From a bacterium (lineage in GTDB: Bacteria; Zhuqueibacterota; QNDG01; JAGLOF01), in assembly GCA_016934955.1 (NCBI GenBank), contig JAFGRY010000021.1, forward strand, positions 1-64,000: a stretch of 64,000 nt of DNA. Reading direction: 5' to 3'. This document shows positions 35,309 to 44,137 of this stretch, one piece after another. Under the pieces are notes generated by a model. That model was not told the origin of the DNA. It did not search any database and saw nothing but the letters and a program-made list of their open reading frames with translations. Both the position numbers and the translations under genes were made by a program. Within the stretch, counting starts at the first letter, position 1. The number at the start of each line of letters is the position of its first letter.

Positions 35309-36430
35309 ATCCTCTTCCGAAAGCAGGAGCGCGATCTCGTCGGCGAGGAGAAAACCGGCTGCGCTCAGTACGAACCGTCCGTTCCGGAGCGACCCCAGGT
35401 TTTCAGCAGAGAGCCGTTCCAGAACAGGGGAGGATGCCGGGATCAGATCGAGGCCCGCGCCCGTGTCGGTCCGCAGGGCCAGGGCCAGCCGTTCGAGACG
35501 GCGCTCTTCTTCAGCGAGCGTCTCGCCCCCTTCCATCGGCAGCTGGTGTTGTGAAAGAACGTCTATATAACGGCTGACATCACTGATGTTCCAGGATCGC
35601 CGGTTTCCGCTGAACGAATGGGCGGATGGTCCCAGCCCCAGGTACTGTCCGCCCTGCCAGTACAAGAGGTTGTGGGCGCAGACATGTCCGGGTTTCGCGT
35701 AGTTGGACACTTCGTAGTGACGATATCCCGCCGCGCCGAGAATCGTGTCTGCCGCCATAAACATGTCGGCCACCCGCTCTTCCCGGGGAGCGGGCCTGGT
35801 GCCGCCGAGAATTGCCCGTCCCAGAACCGTGCCGCTGTCCCAGGTGAGGGCATAGGCGGAAATATGATCAGGCTCCAGCAGCAGCGCCTTCTCCAGGGTG
35901 TTCCGCCACCGGGCGGCGGTCTGGCCGGGAAGGCCGAATATGAGATCGATGCCGATATTGCGGCATCCGGCATCGCGAACCGCCTTCACGGCCGCTTCCG
36001 CCTCTTCCGCGGTGTGAATCCTGTCGAGCAGCACCAGCTCGTCCCGTTCGAACGACTGCACGCCGATGGAAAACCGGGTGACGCCGGCGGCGAGCAGGGC
36101 CTCCGCTTTTCCCGGGGTGAGCGTCCCCGGATTTGTCTCCAGCGTGATTTCCGCGCCGCCGTCCACGGAGAACCCGTCGCGGATGCTGTCCAGGATGGAT
36201 GCGATCGTTCCCGGAGCCAGGAGAGACGGGGTCCCTCCGCCGAAAAACAGGGTGCTCACGGAACCGTGCCCGTCCGGGAAAAAGTGAGAGCGCAGGCCGA
36301 TTTCCGTTTCCAGCGCACCGATAAACCGTTCCGCCAGGGGGCGCGTATAGGGAACGGAATAGAAATCACAGTACGAACATTTTTTTACACAAAACGGAAT
36401 GTGAAGGTACAGTCCGTTCATGACGGTCAT
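35288..36430 (-). CDS. hemW: HemW-like radical SAM protein (coproporphyrinogen III oxidase family)
   Basis: The start MTVMNGLYLHIPFC at 36430 overlaps the lepB stop by 4 bp (ATGA). Cluster ligands are CVKKCSYCDF (CX3CX2C), followed by FFGGGTPSLL and the family motifs SIGVQSF and IGIDLIFGLPGQT. HemW binds haem and inserts it into targets; true HemN makes protoporphyrinogen. The short N terminus and the lepA-associated context both favour HemW. Length is 380 residues. Confidence 0.9.
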   Translation of the reverse strand: MTVMNGLYLHIPFCVKKCSYCDFYSVPYTRPLAERFIGALETEIGLRSHFFPDGHGSVSTLFFGGGTPSLLAPGTIASILDSIRDGFSVDGGAEITLETNPGTLTPGKAEALLAAGVTRFSIGVQSFERDELVLLDRIHTAEEAEAAVKAVRDAGCRNIGIDLIFGLPGQTAARWRNTLEKALLLEPDHISAYALTWDSGTVLGRAILGGTRPAPREERVADMFMAADTILGAAGYRHYEVSNYAKPGHVCAHNLLYWQGGQYLGLGPSAHSFSGNRRSWNISDVSRYIDVLSQHQLPMEGGETLAEEERRLERLALALRTDTGAGLDLIPASSPVLERLSAENLGSLRNGRFVLSAAGFLLADEIALLLSEEDKKSRTG

Positions 36431-37392
36431 CGGATTAATGTGAGAATCCTGTTCCAGCGAACCTTGTTGAAGAGGCGGTAGAGCGGCAGGTCGCCGTCCC
36501 ATGACCAGTAAACGATCAGGCCTTCTCCCACGACAAACCGTTCCGGCAGGTATCCCCAATAGCGGCTGTCCAGACTGTTGTCCCTGTTGTCTCCCATCAT
36601 GAAGTAGTGCTTGTTGGTCACCGTATACACGTAGGTATCAAGGGGGTGGCCGTCAACGGAAAATGAGGAGGCGGGGTACATCTGTATTGCCGCGGGCCAC
36701 TGGTACTGATTCTCCAGGGTCAATGCTCGCGATTCGCCCTGATACCCGACCTGCAGACGGCGCCCCTCGTAGAGCATGATCTGCAGCCATTCGAACCAGC
36801 GGTCCCTGTTCTCATCGGTGAAATGGAATGTGTCCCCGGGGGCGGGGACCACCACCGGCCCGTAGAAGTCTCTGTTCCCGGCATCAGGGGGATATATCCC
36901 GCCGCCGGGTTCGGGCTGATCTTTCGTGTACATCGGCCTGATAAACTGGGCGTGCGGGGGCAGCGGTGATTTCTCTCCGTTGACGTAGACCGTCTTGGCA
37001 ATCACCTCCACCGTGTCACCGCTGACGGCGATGCAGCGCTTGATGTAGTTTTTCATGTCGTCCCGGGGGTACTTGAAGATAACGACATCGCCCCGTTCCG
37101 GCTCTCTGAATCCCGGGGTACGCCAGAACGGAACCCTGAAACCCAGGGTGGTGTAGGGAATACCGATCCAGTCGGGGGTTCTGATGCCGTAGACGAATTT
37201 GTTCGCCAGCAGAAAATCACCGATGAGGAGTGAACTCTCCATGGACCCTGTGGGAATACGGAACGGGTAGATGACCAGCGCGCGGATGACGAGCGCGATG
37301 GCGACGGCGATGATCAGCGATTCCGAGTATTCCCGGAAGGCGCTTTTTTTCGCGGTATTCTTTTTAGGAGCGGTTTTCGGTTTCTCACTCAT
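36427..37392 (-). CDS. lepB: Signal peptidase I
   Basis: It cleaves signal peptides on the outer face of the inner membrane. The 321-residue protein has a basic start (MSEKPKTAPKKNTAKK), a transmembrane anchor (about 22-42) and the catalytic Ser in PTGSMESSLLIGD. The catalytic Lys lies in YIKRCIAVSGD and box E in MGDNRDNSLDSR. A large insertion between boxes D and E makes it longer than the minimal form. AAAGGG precedes the ATG; an in-frame start at 37434 would overlap lepA. Order lepA-lepB-hemW on the minus strand. Confidence 0.95.
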   Translation of the reverse strand: MSEKPKTAPKKNTAKKSAFREYSESLIIAVAIALVIRALVIYPFRIPTGSMESSLLIGDFLLANKFVYGIRTPDWIGIPYTTLGFRVPFWRTPGFREPERGDVVIFKYPRDDMKNYIKRCIAVSGDTVEVIAKTVYVNGEKSPLPPHAQFIRPMYTKDQPEPGGGIYPPDAGNRDFYGPVVVPAPGDTFHFTDENRDRWFEWLQIMLYEGRRLQVGYQGESRALTLENQYQWPAAIQMYPASSFSVDGHPLDTYVYTVTNKHYFMMGDNRDNSLDSRYWGYLPERFVVGEGLIVYWSWDGDLPLYRLFNKVRWNRILTLIR

Positions 37393-37402
37393 TTCAGACC
37401 CT

Positions 37403-39199
37403 TTATTTAATCTGGAGCACGGCGAGGAAAGCATCCTGGGGAATTTCCACTTTTCCCACCTGTTTCATGCGTTTTTTCCCTTCTTTCTGTCTCTCGAGGA
37501 GTTTGCGTTTCCGGGTGATATCACCGCCGTAACATTTTGCGGTGACGTTCTTCCGCAGCGCCTTGACATTCGTTCTGGCGATAATTTTCGAGCCGAGGGC
37601 CGCCTGGATCGCCACCTCGTACATCTGCTTGGGGATGAGTTCCTTGAGCTTTGACGTCAGTTTCTGCCCCCATTGAAACGCGTTGTCGCGATGGACGATC
37701 ATGGAAAGGGCGTCGACCGGTTCCCCGTTGATGAGCACGTCCAGCCTGACCAGGTCGGACCGCCTCATGCCGATGAATTCATAATCGAAGGAGGCATAGC
37801 CCTTTGAGAGCGATTTCAGCTTGTCGTAGAAATCGAAGATGATTTCGGAAAGGGGCAGCTCGTAATGCAGTGTGACCCGTTTGGTGTCCAGGTATTCGGT
37901 GTTTTTATACACGCCCCGTCTGTCCTGAGCCAGGGTCATCATATTGCCCACATATTCCACCGGGACGATGATCTGAGCGTGAATGTAGGGTTCCTGAACG
38001 TGATCCAGTTTGTTCGCCGCCGGCAGGTGGGTCGGATTGTCGATAATGTGCTCGGTTCCGTCCTTGGTGACGGCGATGAACTCGACGTTGGGAATGGTGG
38101 TGATCAGATTCTGCTGATACTCCCGCTCGAGCCGCTCCTGAATGATTTCCATGTGGAGCAGGCCCAGGAATCCCACCCGGAATCCGAACCCGAGAGCCAC
38201 GGAGCTTTCCGGCTGAATGGTCAGGGAAGCGTCGTTCATGCGCAGTTTGTCGAGGGCGTTGCGAAGCTCTTCGAGATCGTCGGCATCCGACGGGAACAGG
38301 CCCGAGAATACCATCGGTTTCGGTTCCCGGAAGCCCGCAAGGGGAGCGGACGCCCTGTGTTTCACGGTGGTGATCGTGTCGCCGACGCGGGCGTCCGTGA
38401 GATTCTTCACGCCGCCGATGAGGTACCCCACTTCTCCGCTTTGAAGCTGCTGCCGGGGTTCCCGTTTCAGCCGCAGCACCCCCAGTTCTTCGGCGATAAA
38501 CTGCTGGCCGTTGGACATGAAGATAATGGGGCTGCCTTTATCGATCCGGCCTTCAACCATGCGGATGTAGGTGATCGCTCCCCGGTAATTGTCGAAAATG
38601 GAATCGAAAATCAGGGCCCGGGCCGGCGCGTTCACATCGCCGGCCGGCGGCGGGATCCGTTTTATGATCGCCTCGAGAGTTTCTTCAATACCGATACCCT
38701 CCTTGGCGCTGATCAGGAGGATCTCATCCTCGTTCACACCCATCAGATCTTCGATCTGGATCTTTACTTCCTCGGTCATGGCGCTGGGAAGGTCGATCTT
38801 GTTGATCACGGGGATGATGGTGAGGTCATGCTCCATCGCCAGATAGATGTTGCTGACCGTCTGGGCCTCGATACCCTGGGCGGCGTCGACGATGAGCAGC
38901 GCGCCTTCACATGCGGCCAGACTTCGTGACACTTCATAACTGAAATCCACATGGCCGGGAGTGTCGATGAGGTTCAGATGGTAGCGATTGCCGTCGTTGC
39001 CTGTGTAATTCATGGTGATGGCGTGGGCTTTGATGGTGATGCCCCGTTCCCGCTCGAGTTCCATGCTGTCGAGAATCTGGTCCTGCATAGCCTGACGCGT
39101 CACGGTTGCCGTCACTTCCAGAAGCCGGTCGGCCAGGGTCGATTTGCCGTGATCGATATGGGCGATGATGCAGAAATTTCGTATCAGTTGCTGGTTCAT
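37403..39199 (-). CDS. lepA: Elongation factor 4 (LepA)
   Basis: A 598-residue ribosome-associated GTPase with G motifs [23 protein letters not shown] and [11 protein letters not shown]-like domains and the LepA-specific C-terminal domain ([14 protein letters not shown] [30 protein letters not shown]). It acts on stalled or assembling ribosomes. The start [19 protein letters not shown] is the standard one. It lies 9 nt below a good -10 box, so the mRNA may be leaderless. First gene of lepA-lepB-hemW. Confidence 0.97.
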   Translation of the reverse strand: MNQQLIRNFCIIAHIDHGKSTLADRLLEVTATVTRQAMQDQILDSMELERERGITIKAHAITMNYTGNDGNRYHLNLIDTPGHVDFSYEVSRSLAACEGALLIVDAAQGIEAQTVSNIYLAMEHDLTIIPVINKIDLPSAMTEEVKIQIEDLMGVNEDEILLISAKEGIGIEETLEAIIKRIPPPAGDVNAPARALIFDSIFDNYRGAITYIRMVEGRIDKGSPIIFMSNGQQFIAEELGVLRLKREPRQQLQSGEVGYLIGGVKNLTDARVGDTITTVKHRASAPLAGFREPKPMVFSGLFPSDADDLEELRNALDKLRMNDASLTIQPESSVALGFGFRVGFLGLLHMEIIQERLEREYQQNLITTIPNVEFIAVTKDGTEHIIDNPTHLPAANKLDHVQEPYIHAQIIVPVEYVGNMMTLAQDRRGVYKNTEYLDTKRVTLHYELPLSEIIFDFYDKLKSLSKGYASFDYEFIGMRRSDLVRLDVLINGEPVDALSMIVHRDNAFQWGQKLTSKLKELIPKQMYEVAIQAALGSKIIARTNVKALRKNVTAKCYGGDITRKRKLLERQKEGKKRMKQVGKVEIPQDAFLAVLQIK

Positions 39200-39207
39200 A
39201 GCCTACC

Positions 39208-39236
39208 AATGTACAGAATTTTCCCCTGATAGTCAA
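39208..39236 (-). promoter_or_regulatory. Sigma-70-type promoter of the lepA operon, adjacent to the start codon
   Basis: On the minus strand TTGACT (39236-39231), a 17-bp spacer and TACATT (39213-39208) lie only 8 nt before the lepA ATG at 39199. Transcription would begin 0-3 nt before the start codon. Confidence 0.6.
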
Positions 39237-39330
39237 GCGGGATAGCGTGCGGGCCGCGTTAATCGGCGGGCCCGGAACATAGAACGCGTTCAGGGTGCGC
39301 ATTGTTCCGGATCGCGTGCGGATTGCGATA

Positions 39331-39346
39331 CCCCCGCGCGCGGGGG
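39331..39346. terminator. Perfect GC palindrome after the NlpC/P60 gene
   Basis: CCCCCGCG followed directly by CGCGGGGG forms a 16-bp perfect palindrome just downstream of the minus-strand C40 peptidase gene. There is no clear T-tract, so it is a weak terminator candidate. Confidence 0.3.
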
Positions 39347-39353
39347 GCGCCGG

Positions 39354-39860
39354 TCAGGAGCGCGGTAGCGGAACCTGTCGCACGGCAAGGAAACGGCGGC
39401 GGTAATAGGGTTCATCCAGGCTGGAGATTATCACTCCCCGGGAAGATGTGGCATGGATAAACCTGGCCCCGCCCAGGTAGATGCCGACATGGGTTACGGT
39501 CCCCCGGCGGTCTTCACTGAAGAATACAAGATCTCCCCGGGCGGCGTTCCGCATAGTGACGGTTTTTGTCCGCCGGTAGAGGGCCGAAGAGTTATGGGGA
39601 AGAGAAAGACCGTACTCCTGCCGGTAGACATGACAGACCAGGCCCGAGCAGTCGAATCCGGCGGGGGTGGCGCCGCCCCAGCGGTAGGGTGCGCCGAGGC
39701 ATGCCCGGGCGGCGAGGACGATACCGTCCCTGTCAAAGGGATGGCCGGGATCAAACGCCGTCGGCGCGCAGGCGCCGAGCGTGAGCAGAACCGCAGTCAC
39801 GGGAATCACGGTCATGATTCCGGCGCGGATGCGTATGCCGGGGCGGGTATGGTTGTTCAT
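39354..39860 (-). CDS. NlpC/P60 (C40) cell-wall peptidase, lipoprotein
   Basis: A 168-residue lipoprotein with a hydrophobic leader and lipobox LGAC (Cys about 30). The NlpC/P60 domain has the catalytic Cys in FDCSGLVCHV, the His in THVGIYLG and a further polar residue near FIHATS. These enzymes cut stem peptides of peptidoglycan. A promoter-like TTGAAT-17-AACATT ends 6 nt before the ATG. It is a single gene, with the DUF4870 gene divergent beside it. Confidence 0.92.
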   Translation of the reverse strand: MNNHTRPGIRIRAGIMTVIPVTAVLLTLGACAPTAFDPGHPFDRDGIVLAARACLGAPYRWGGATPAGFDCSGLVCHVYRQEYGLSLPHNSSALYRRTKTVTMRNAARGDLVFFSEDRRGTVTHVGIYLGGARFIHATSSRGVIISSLDEPYYRRRFLAVRQVPLPRS

Positions 39861-39866
39861 ACGTTC

Positions 39867-39895
39867 AATGTTGGAAATCCCGGAGTAAAATTCAA
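39867..39895 (-). promoter_or_regulatory. Sigma-70-type promoter immediately before the NlpC/P60 start codon
   Basis: TTGAAT (39895-39890), a 17-bp spacer and AACATT (39872-39867) on the minus strand are followed after 6 nt by the ATG at 39860. This again predicts a leaderless transcript. Confidence 0.5.
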
Positions 39896-39999
39896 GGGGT
39901 TTTTACGGTCATTCCCGATGGGCGAGCGCGGGATTGTGCAACACGCCGATGATGAGTGCGTATAAGAAAGCGAATCCAAAACAGGCGAGGGAAACCGGT

Positions 40000-40350
40000 A
40001 TGAGCGGGATGAACGACAGTCAGGCGAGACAATGGGGCATGCTCTGCCACCTGAGCGCGCTCAGCCTTTTTATCGGCTTTCCCTTCGGCAATTTTCTCGG
40101 ACCGTTCATCATCTGGATCCTGAAAAAGGATGATCATCCCTTCATCGATGAACAGGGAAAAGAGTCCCTCAATTATCAGATATCGCTCTTCATCTACGCG
40201 TGTGCCGCCGGCATTCTTTTTTTCGCCGCCGGCTGGTTCCTCCTCATTCTCATCGGCATCGCCGCGATCGTTTTTCCGGTGATCGCCACGGTCAGGGCCA
40301 GCGACGGCCGGCACTACCGGTATCCGCTGACGATCCGGCTGATAAAATGA
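40000..40350 (+). CDS. DUF4870 (Tic20-like) membrane protein
   Basis: The 116-residue protein starts MSGMNDSQARQWGMLCHLSA after CGAGGG. Motifs RQWGMLCHLSAL, GPFIIWILKKDDHPFIDEQG and ESLNYQIS are characteristic of DUF4870, a family of small proteins with about three transmembrane helices (here about 18-38, 62-82 and 83-100). Function is unknown. An in-frame start at 39934 would add residues not seen in the family. It ends at a GC-rich terminator shared with the convergent serpin gene. Confidence 0.9.
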   Translation: MSGMNDSQARQWGMLCHLSALSLFIGFPFGNFLGPFIIWILKKDDHPFIDEQGKESLNYQISLFIYACAAGILFFAAGWFLLILIGIAAIVFPVIATVRASDGRHYRYPLTIRLIK

Positions 40351-40367
40351 TCCGGCCCTCACAGACG

Positions 40368-40400
40368 ACGGGCCCGCCTGTGAGCGGGCCCGTGCCGGTT
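40368..40400 (+). terminator. GC-rich hairpin between convergent genes
   Basis: A 10-bp perfect stem ACGGGCCCGC (40368-40377) / GCGGGCCCGT (40384-40393), a 6-nt loop, then GCCGGTTTT on the plus strand. It probably terminates the DUF4870 transcript and may serve the serpin gene from the other side. Confidence 0.75.
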
Positions 40401-40420
40401 TTCTGCGATGTACAGATGGT

Positions 40421-41641
40421 TCAGACTTCGGGATCCGTCTGGATGCCCATGAAGAGGAGGGTATTCGTGTGATGGTCGTGAATAACGAAAATGAAGGGCC
40501 GGGTGAGGTAGATCGCAGGGCCCACTGAGGTCTCCCTGAATTCCACGACGGTCACCGCCGCCGCTTCGGTGCCTTCCTCGTCCACTTCGATAAATGTTTT
40601 ATGCTTCACCCTGCTGATATACAGGTCGTACAGGGCGCTGATATTGGAAAAATCGGCCCCGCCGGAGAATGCGATGCCCATTCCCATTGCGGTGAGAATG
40701 TCTTTCAGTTCGATTTCATATTCCATGCTGAACTTGGGAAAGAGAAGGGCTGTCTCCTGAACAAGATAGCCGCCCATCCAGGCCGTCCAGTTTTCTCCGG
40801 TGAACAGCGGGAGCATGTCCGCCACGGATTTTCCCTGTTTGGGCAGGAACACGGACATGGTAAACGCTTCGCTGCCGTAGGGAAGGCTGATGCTCTGGAA
40901 ATACTCGTTTTCGAAATAGGGAAATTCCGCGGTCATCTGCATCATCCGGCATGACCTGCGTGATCCGTCGGGACGGACGAATTCGCCGTCGAAGGTGTCA
41001 TCGGCATCGAACCGGGTCGTCCAGTCGGCGTCGAAATAGAGCGCGTTGATCAGGAAGAGCACGGTGAGGGGATGGATCTGGTCGATGATCTCATCGATCT
41101 TGCCGTTGGTTTTTTCGCTGACCCAGCCGTTGATAATGCCGATGGATGCCGGATCGCTGAAATCCAGGTCCCTTATCTCGGCGTCGAACCACGTCCGCAG
41201 CGCGTCCAGAAACGATTCGTTGAGCGTATACCCCTGCTTGTACCAGGCCGAATTGGCGATCTCGAACCGCACCCTGCTGTCCAGCGATGTCAGGAGACCG
41301 AAGAGGCTCCTGTAGGTGCGGTTGATCTCATCGGTGGTCATCCCCTGGTATCCAAGCACCTGCCTCATGGCATCCGCGGTTGTCGATGCGGCGCCGTTGT
41401 AGGCCATACCCAGGGCGGCGGAGACGCTCAGCGGGGAAATAAAGATGTTTTTGTCGGGTTCCGCCCCGGCAATACGGCGGAACAGGTCAAAGCCAAACGT
41501 GTTGCTGGACTCCACCATCCGTTTTTCCAGCGCTGAGGGTTCTCGGGCCGGGATTTCGAGGGTGACCGTGGAGAAATCGCGGCTGCAGCCCGCCGCGAGG
41601 ACCAGAAGCGCCGCGCATGCCGTGCGGGTGAATGACGTCAT
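40421..41641 (-). CDS. Serpin-family protease inhibitor, predicted lipoprotein
   Basis: A complete 406-residue serpin with a lipoprotein leader (LVLAAGC). Serpin markers are NIFISPLSVSAALGMAYNG, NALYFDADW and FPKFSMEYEIEL. The hinge EEGTEAAAVTV is intact and small-residue rich, as in inhibitory serpins that insert their loop. By alignment with alpha-1-antitrypsin the scissile bond falls at about Thr-Ser (EFRETS, P1-P1'). It closes with RPFIFVIHDHHTNTLLFMG. The ATG at 41641 follows GGGGAG; starts at 41671 or 41650 are less likely. It is the last gene of an envelope cluster controlled by a two-component system, so it may guard the surface against proteases. Confidence 0.93.
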   Translation of the reverse strand: MTSFTRTACAALLVLAAGCSRDFSTVTLEIPAREPSALEKRMVESSNTFGFDLFRRIAGAEPDKNIFISPLSVSAALGMAYNGAASTTADAMRQVLGYQGMTTDEINRTYRSLFGLLTSLDSRVRFEIANSAWYKQGYTLNESFLDALRTWFDAEIRDLDFSDPASIGIINGWVSEKTNGKIDEIIDQIHPLTVLFLINALYFDADWTTRFDADDTFDGEFVRPDGSRRSCRMMQMTAEFPYFENEYFQSISLPYGSEAFTMSVFLPKQGKSVADMLPLFTGENWTAWMGGYLVQETALLFPKFSMEYEIELKDILTAMGMGIAFSGGADFSNISALYDLYISRVKHKTFIEVDEEGTEAAAVTVVEFRETSVGPAIYLTRPFIFVIHDHHTNTLLFMGIQTDPEV

Positions 41642-41658
41642 ATCATACATCTCCCCAT

Positions 41659-42123
41659 TTATCGAATACAATCCATGTAGACAATTCTCGGAGCCGAAAA
41701 CGTGCCGGAAGCCGTGATGCCGATGAGACTCGAATAGATCCAGCGGCCGTCAAATGACGCCTCTGAAATCCTGCCGACAAGCATCACATTATTGTCCCGC
41801 CATTCCGGACGCAGCTCGATCCAGAGGCTGTCACCCATTTTCATCCCTTCAAGATTGTCGCTGCCGGTCTGGGGACCGATGGCGCCAGGTGAGCCGATTT
41901 CATCAATGCTCCAATGACCCAGGACAAGGCTGTCGAGATAGGTCAGGTAGATCAGCCCTTCGGCGACGCGGGTGCCGGTACTGTCTGACGCGCGGTAGCC
42001 GTAAACGCGTTCTTCCTGCTCCGGCGCGGTCCCGCAGCGGTCGCACGAGACAAGGGGGAACAATAGCCAGAAAACGATCAGCATCGCCGCGGGAGAAGTG
42101 TATGCCTTTAATACGGGTTTCAT
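41659..42123 (-). CDS. Predicted lipoprotein of unknown function
   Basis: A 154-residue protein with a hydrophobic leader and a lipobox-like LVSC (MLIVFWLLFPLVSCDRCG). The body is mainly short beta strands (LIYLTYLDSLVLGHWSI, SLWIELRPEWRDNNVMLVG). It lies 17 bp upstream of the serpin gene and after the barrel gene, so it is probably in the same transcript. An in-frame start at 42174 would overlap the barrel gene. No family recognised. Confidence 0.75.
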   Translation of the reverse strand: MKPVLKAYTSPAAMLIVFWLLFPLVSCDRCGTAPEQEERVYGYRASDSTGTRVAEGLIYLTYLDSLVLGHWSIDEIGSPGAIGPQTGSDNLEGMKMGDSLWIELRPEWRDNNVMLVGRISEASFDGRWIYSSLIGITASGTFSAPRIVYMDCIR

Positions 42124-42143
42124 TTCACGGTTCCCTGGTATGC

Positions 42144-43949
42144 TCAGTAAAAAAGCTGAAAATCGATCCACCACTGGAAATTGCTGAGCACCGTACCGTT
42201 CCAGGTTTTCTCGAACCGGGGCATGGTCAGTGCCCGTATTTTCAGGTGATCCGAGGGAGAAATCGTGTATCCGGCGATGATCGATGTGGTGACCGTCGAC
42301 TCGATTTCAGCGGGCATGGTGTACCGTTCGCCGAAATGTTCCTTTTTTGAAAGGTCGCCGTTGCGGTTTTCTTCCCGGAACGAGAACAGCGCCAGGGTTT
42401 CATCGGTAAGCCTCCAGCGGGACATGCGGCGCGATATGCCGAACATGAATTCATGTTTTTCGTTGATCCGATGGCGCAGAATCACCGGTATCTGAACGGT
42501 GGTTACGGTCGAGTGAAAGTTCCACCGCAGCTCCTTGTCCTCAACGACGGAGTTGATGTAGTGGTGGTACCATGAATCCCCTTCACTTTCATACTCGGAG
42601 TAACGATCGGCGAGAACCGACTCCGATGTGGCGGTACGCATGGCCGAATGCAGCACATTGAGACCGAAATCCACTTCCGTGCCGGGGCCGGTCTGCCACC
42701 GCAGATAGGCCGCACCCTGGTGCACCCAGCCGTCTTTACTGCCGCTGCCGGTGCGGGTGTCATACAGGTGGTTCGCCGACCATGAGCTCGATGTCCAGGT
42801 GGAGGATTCGTACTGGTAGTCACTTTCCGAGGAGTCGGCTATGGCGGAGACCAGGTCGATGTCCACATCCTGTCTGCCGGCCCGGTAGTAGCAGACGAGC
42901 TGTTTGTCGTCGCTCAGCAGGTGCTGCAGACTGACCGTTCCGTAGGCGTACCCGCCGGTATGGGCCCAGGACTGGCCGGTGCTCCCCTCCTGGCTGTAAT
43001 AGCTCCAGTCAACCGTCTGGTCGACGACGCCGTACCGGTAGAGGGATGCATTTGTCGTCATCAGATCCTGGTCCACGTCGCCGCGGATGATGCCGGCGCT
43101 GAATCCCAGTGACGTTTCCTGCGTGGGCGTGAATTGCAGACCCGCTTCGATATCGGTGTGCCGGTACTCCTGGTTTCTGGCCGTGTTTGCCTCATACCGG
43201 GACACCTCGTCCTCGAACATGCCGTTATCCCATTGATAGGTATTGCCGAGGCCCCCGTCCCGGAGATAGGTGACTATGCCGGCCTTGATCCCCAGGTTGA
43301 GACGCCTGCTGACCGGAAGGCCCGCATAGAGGGTCAGAAAATGTCCCTCGGTGTGCATGTCGTCTCTGCCCGAGTACCGGTCGGTGATATCGGTTTCCGC
43401 GATCTCGGCGGTCTTGTTGCCCGCGAAATCCTCACCGGGATTCGAGCGGTAGATATCGCCGCTTACCTGCTGATAGGCGCCGTCCTGCAGGATCGCCTCA
43501 TAGGTCACCCCCAGGGTGAGAGGGCTGCGTCCGACTCTCAGGGGCCGGAGGAAAAGGGCGGCCGTTACAATGGGCTCCGGTTCCCCGCTGCTCCCGGATC
43601 CGCAGGGATAGGGGGCGAAATAGACCCTGTCCCAGCAGGGGTAGATATAGGAATCGGTATGCTCCACATCCTTGCTGTTGCGGAAATTCAGGTATGTGTA
43701 CCCGGCGAGTGCGGAACCGGCGGCGCTGAACGCGGGATTCAGCTGCAGATTGAGCAGCGGATCATCGATGAGACCCGGGGCCACGCTGCCGAACGTCCCG
43801 AGACCGTAGGGGTTCACCGCGGCAGGCCTGAAGAAGATGCCGGAGGTTTCAAATGTTTTTTCCAGGACCGTTTCAAAAGAGTACTGGGCGTGAACGGCGT
43901 ACGCCTGAACGAGGATGAGCAGCGGAACGGCAACGAGAGCTTTTTTCAT
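42144..43949 (-). CDS. Predicted outer-membrane beta-barrel protein
   Basis: The ATG at 43949 follows AAGGAG and gives a signal peptide (MKKALVAVPLLILVQAYAVH then AQ). The 600-residue mature part reads as repeated amphipathic strands rich in Tyr, Ser and Thr, ending in an aromatic residue (FQWWIDFQLFY), the usual barrel-assembly signal. FRNSKDVEHTDSYIY and AHTGGYAYGTVSLQHLL are examples of strands. A sigma-54-like promoter lies 42 bp upstream, and a sigma-54-type response regulator is encoded 2.2 kb upstream. No transport family recognised. Confidence 0.8.
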   Translation of the reverse strand: MKKALVAVPLLILVQAYAVHAQYSFETVLEKTFETSGIFFRPAAVNPYGLGTFGSVAPGLIDDPLLNLQLNPAFSAAGSALAGYTYLNFRNSKDVEHTDSYIYPCWDRVYFAPYPCGSGSSGEPEPIVTAALFLRPLRVGRSPLTLGVTYEAILQDGAYQQVSGDIYRSNPGEDFAGNKTAEIAETDITDRYSGRDDMHTEGHFLTLYAGLPVSRRLNLGIKAGIVTYLRDGGLGNTYQWDNGMFEDEVSRYEANTARNQEYRHTDIEAGLQFTPTQETSLGFSAGIIRGDVDQDLMTTNASLYRYGVVDQTVDWSYYSQEGSTGQSWAHTGGYAYGTVSLQHLLSDDKQLVCYYRAGRQDVDIDLVSAIADSSESDYQYESSTWTSSSWSANHLYDTRTGSGSKDGWVHQGAAYLRWQTGPGTEVDFGLNVLHSAMRTATSESVLADRYSEYESEGDSWYHHYINSVVEDKELRWNFHSTVTTVQIPVILRHRINEKHEFMFGISRRMSRWRLTDETLALFSFREENRNGDLSKKEHFGERYTMPAEIESTVTTSIIAGYTISPSDHLKIRALTMPRFEKTWNGTVLSNFQWWIDFQLFY

Positions 43950-43990
43950 GGCGGAATCTCCTTGAGTAAGCGGTGCTGTCTCTTGTTGAA

Positions 43991-44007
43991 TACAACTAAT
44001 GTGCCAA
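43991..44007 (-). promoter_or_regulatory. Sigma-54-like promoter before the barrel gene
   Basis: The minus strand reads TTGGCAC-ATTAG-TTGTA, matching TTGGCAC-N5-TTGCW at all key positions except GT in place of GC at -12. Transcription would begin about 30 bp before the barrel gene start. A candidate activator, the sigma-54 response regulator at 46200, is in the same cluster. Confidence 0.55.
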
Positions 44008-44101
44008 CGCTCCGTGCCGCCATGCAGCCGCGTGATCGAGCCTGGCACCTGTCCGGTGTCTGCGGTTATTCCAAAACCGGGGGCCGCCGCCGGTAACAAA
44101 T

Positions 44102-44117
44102 CCCCGGATTTCCGGGG
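44102..44117 (-). terminator. Weak hairpin after the 354-residue barrel gene
   Basis: CCCCGG (44102-44107) / CCGGGG (44112-44117) forms a short stem; on the minus strand it is followed by ATTTGTT. It may partly end the upstream transcript ahead of the sigma-54-like promoter. Confidence 0.35.
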
Positions 44118-44137
44118 AATCAGTGAATAACTGAGGA

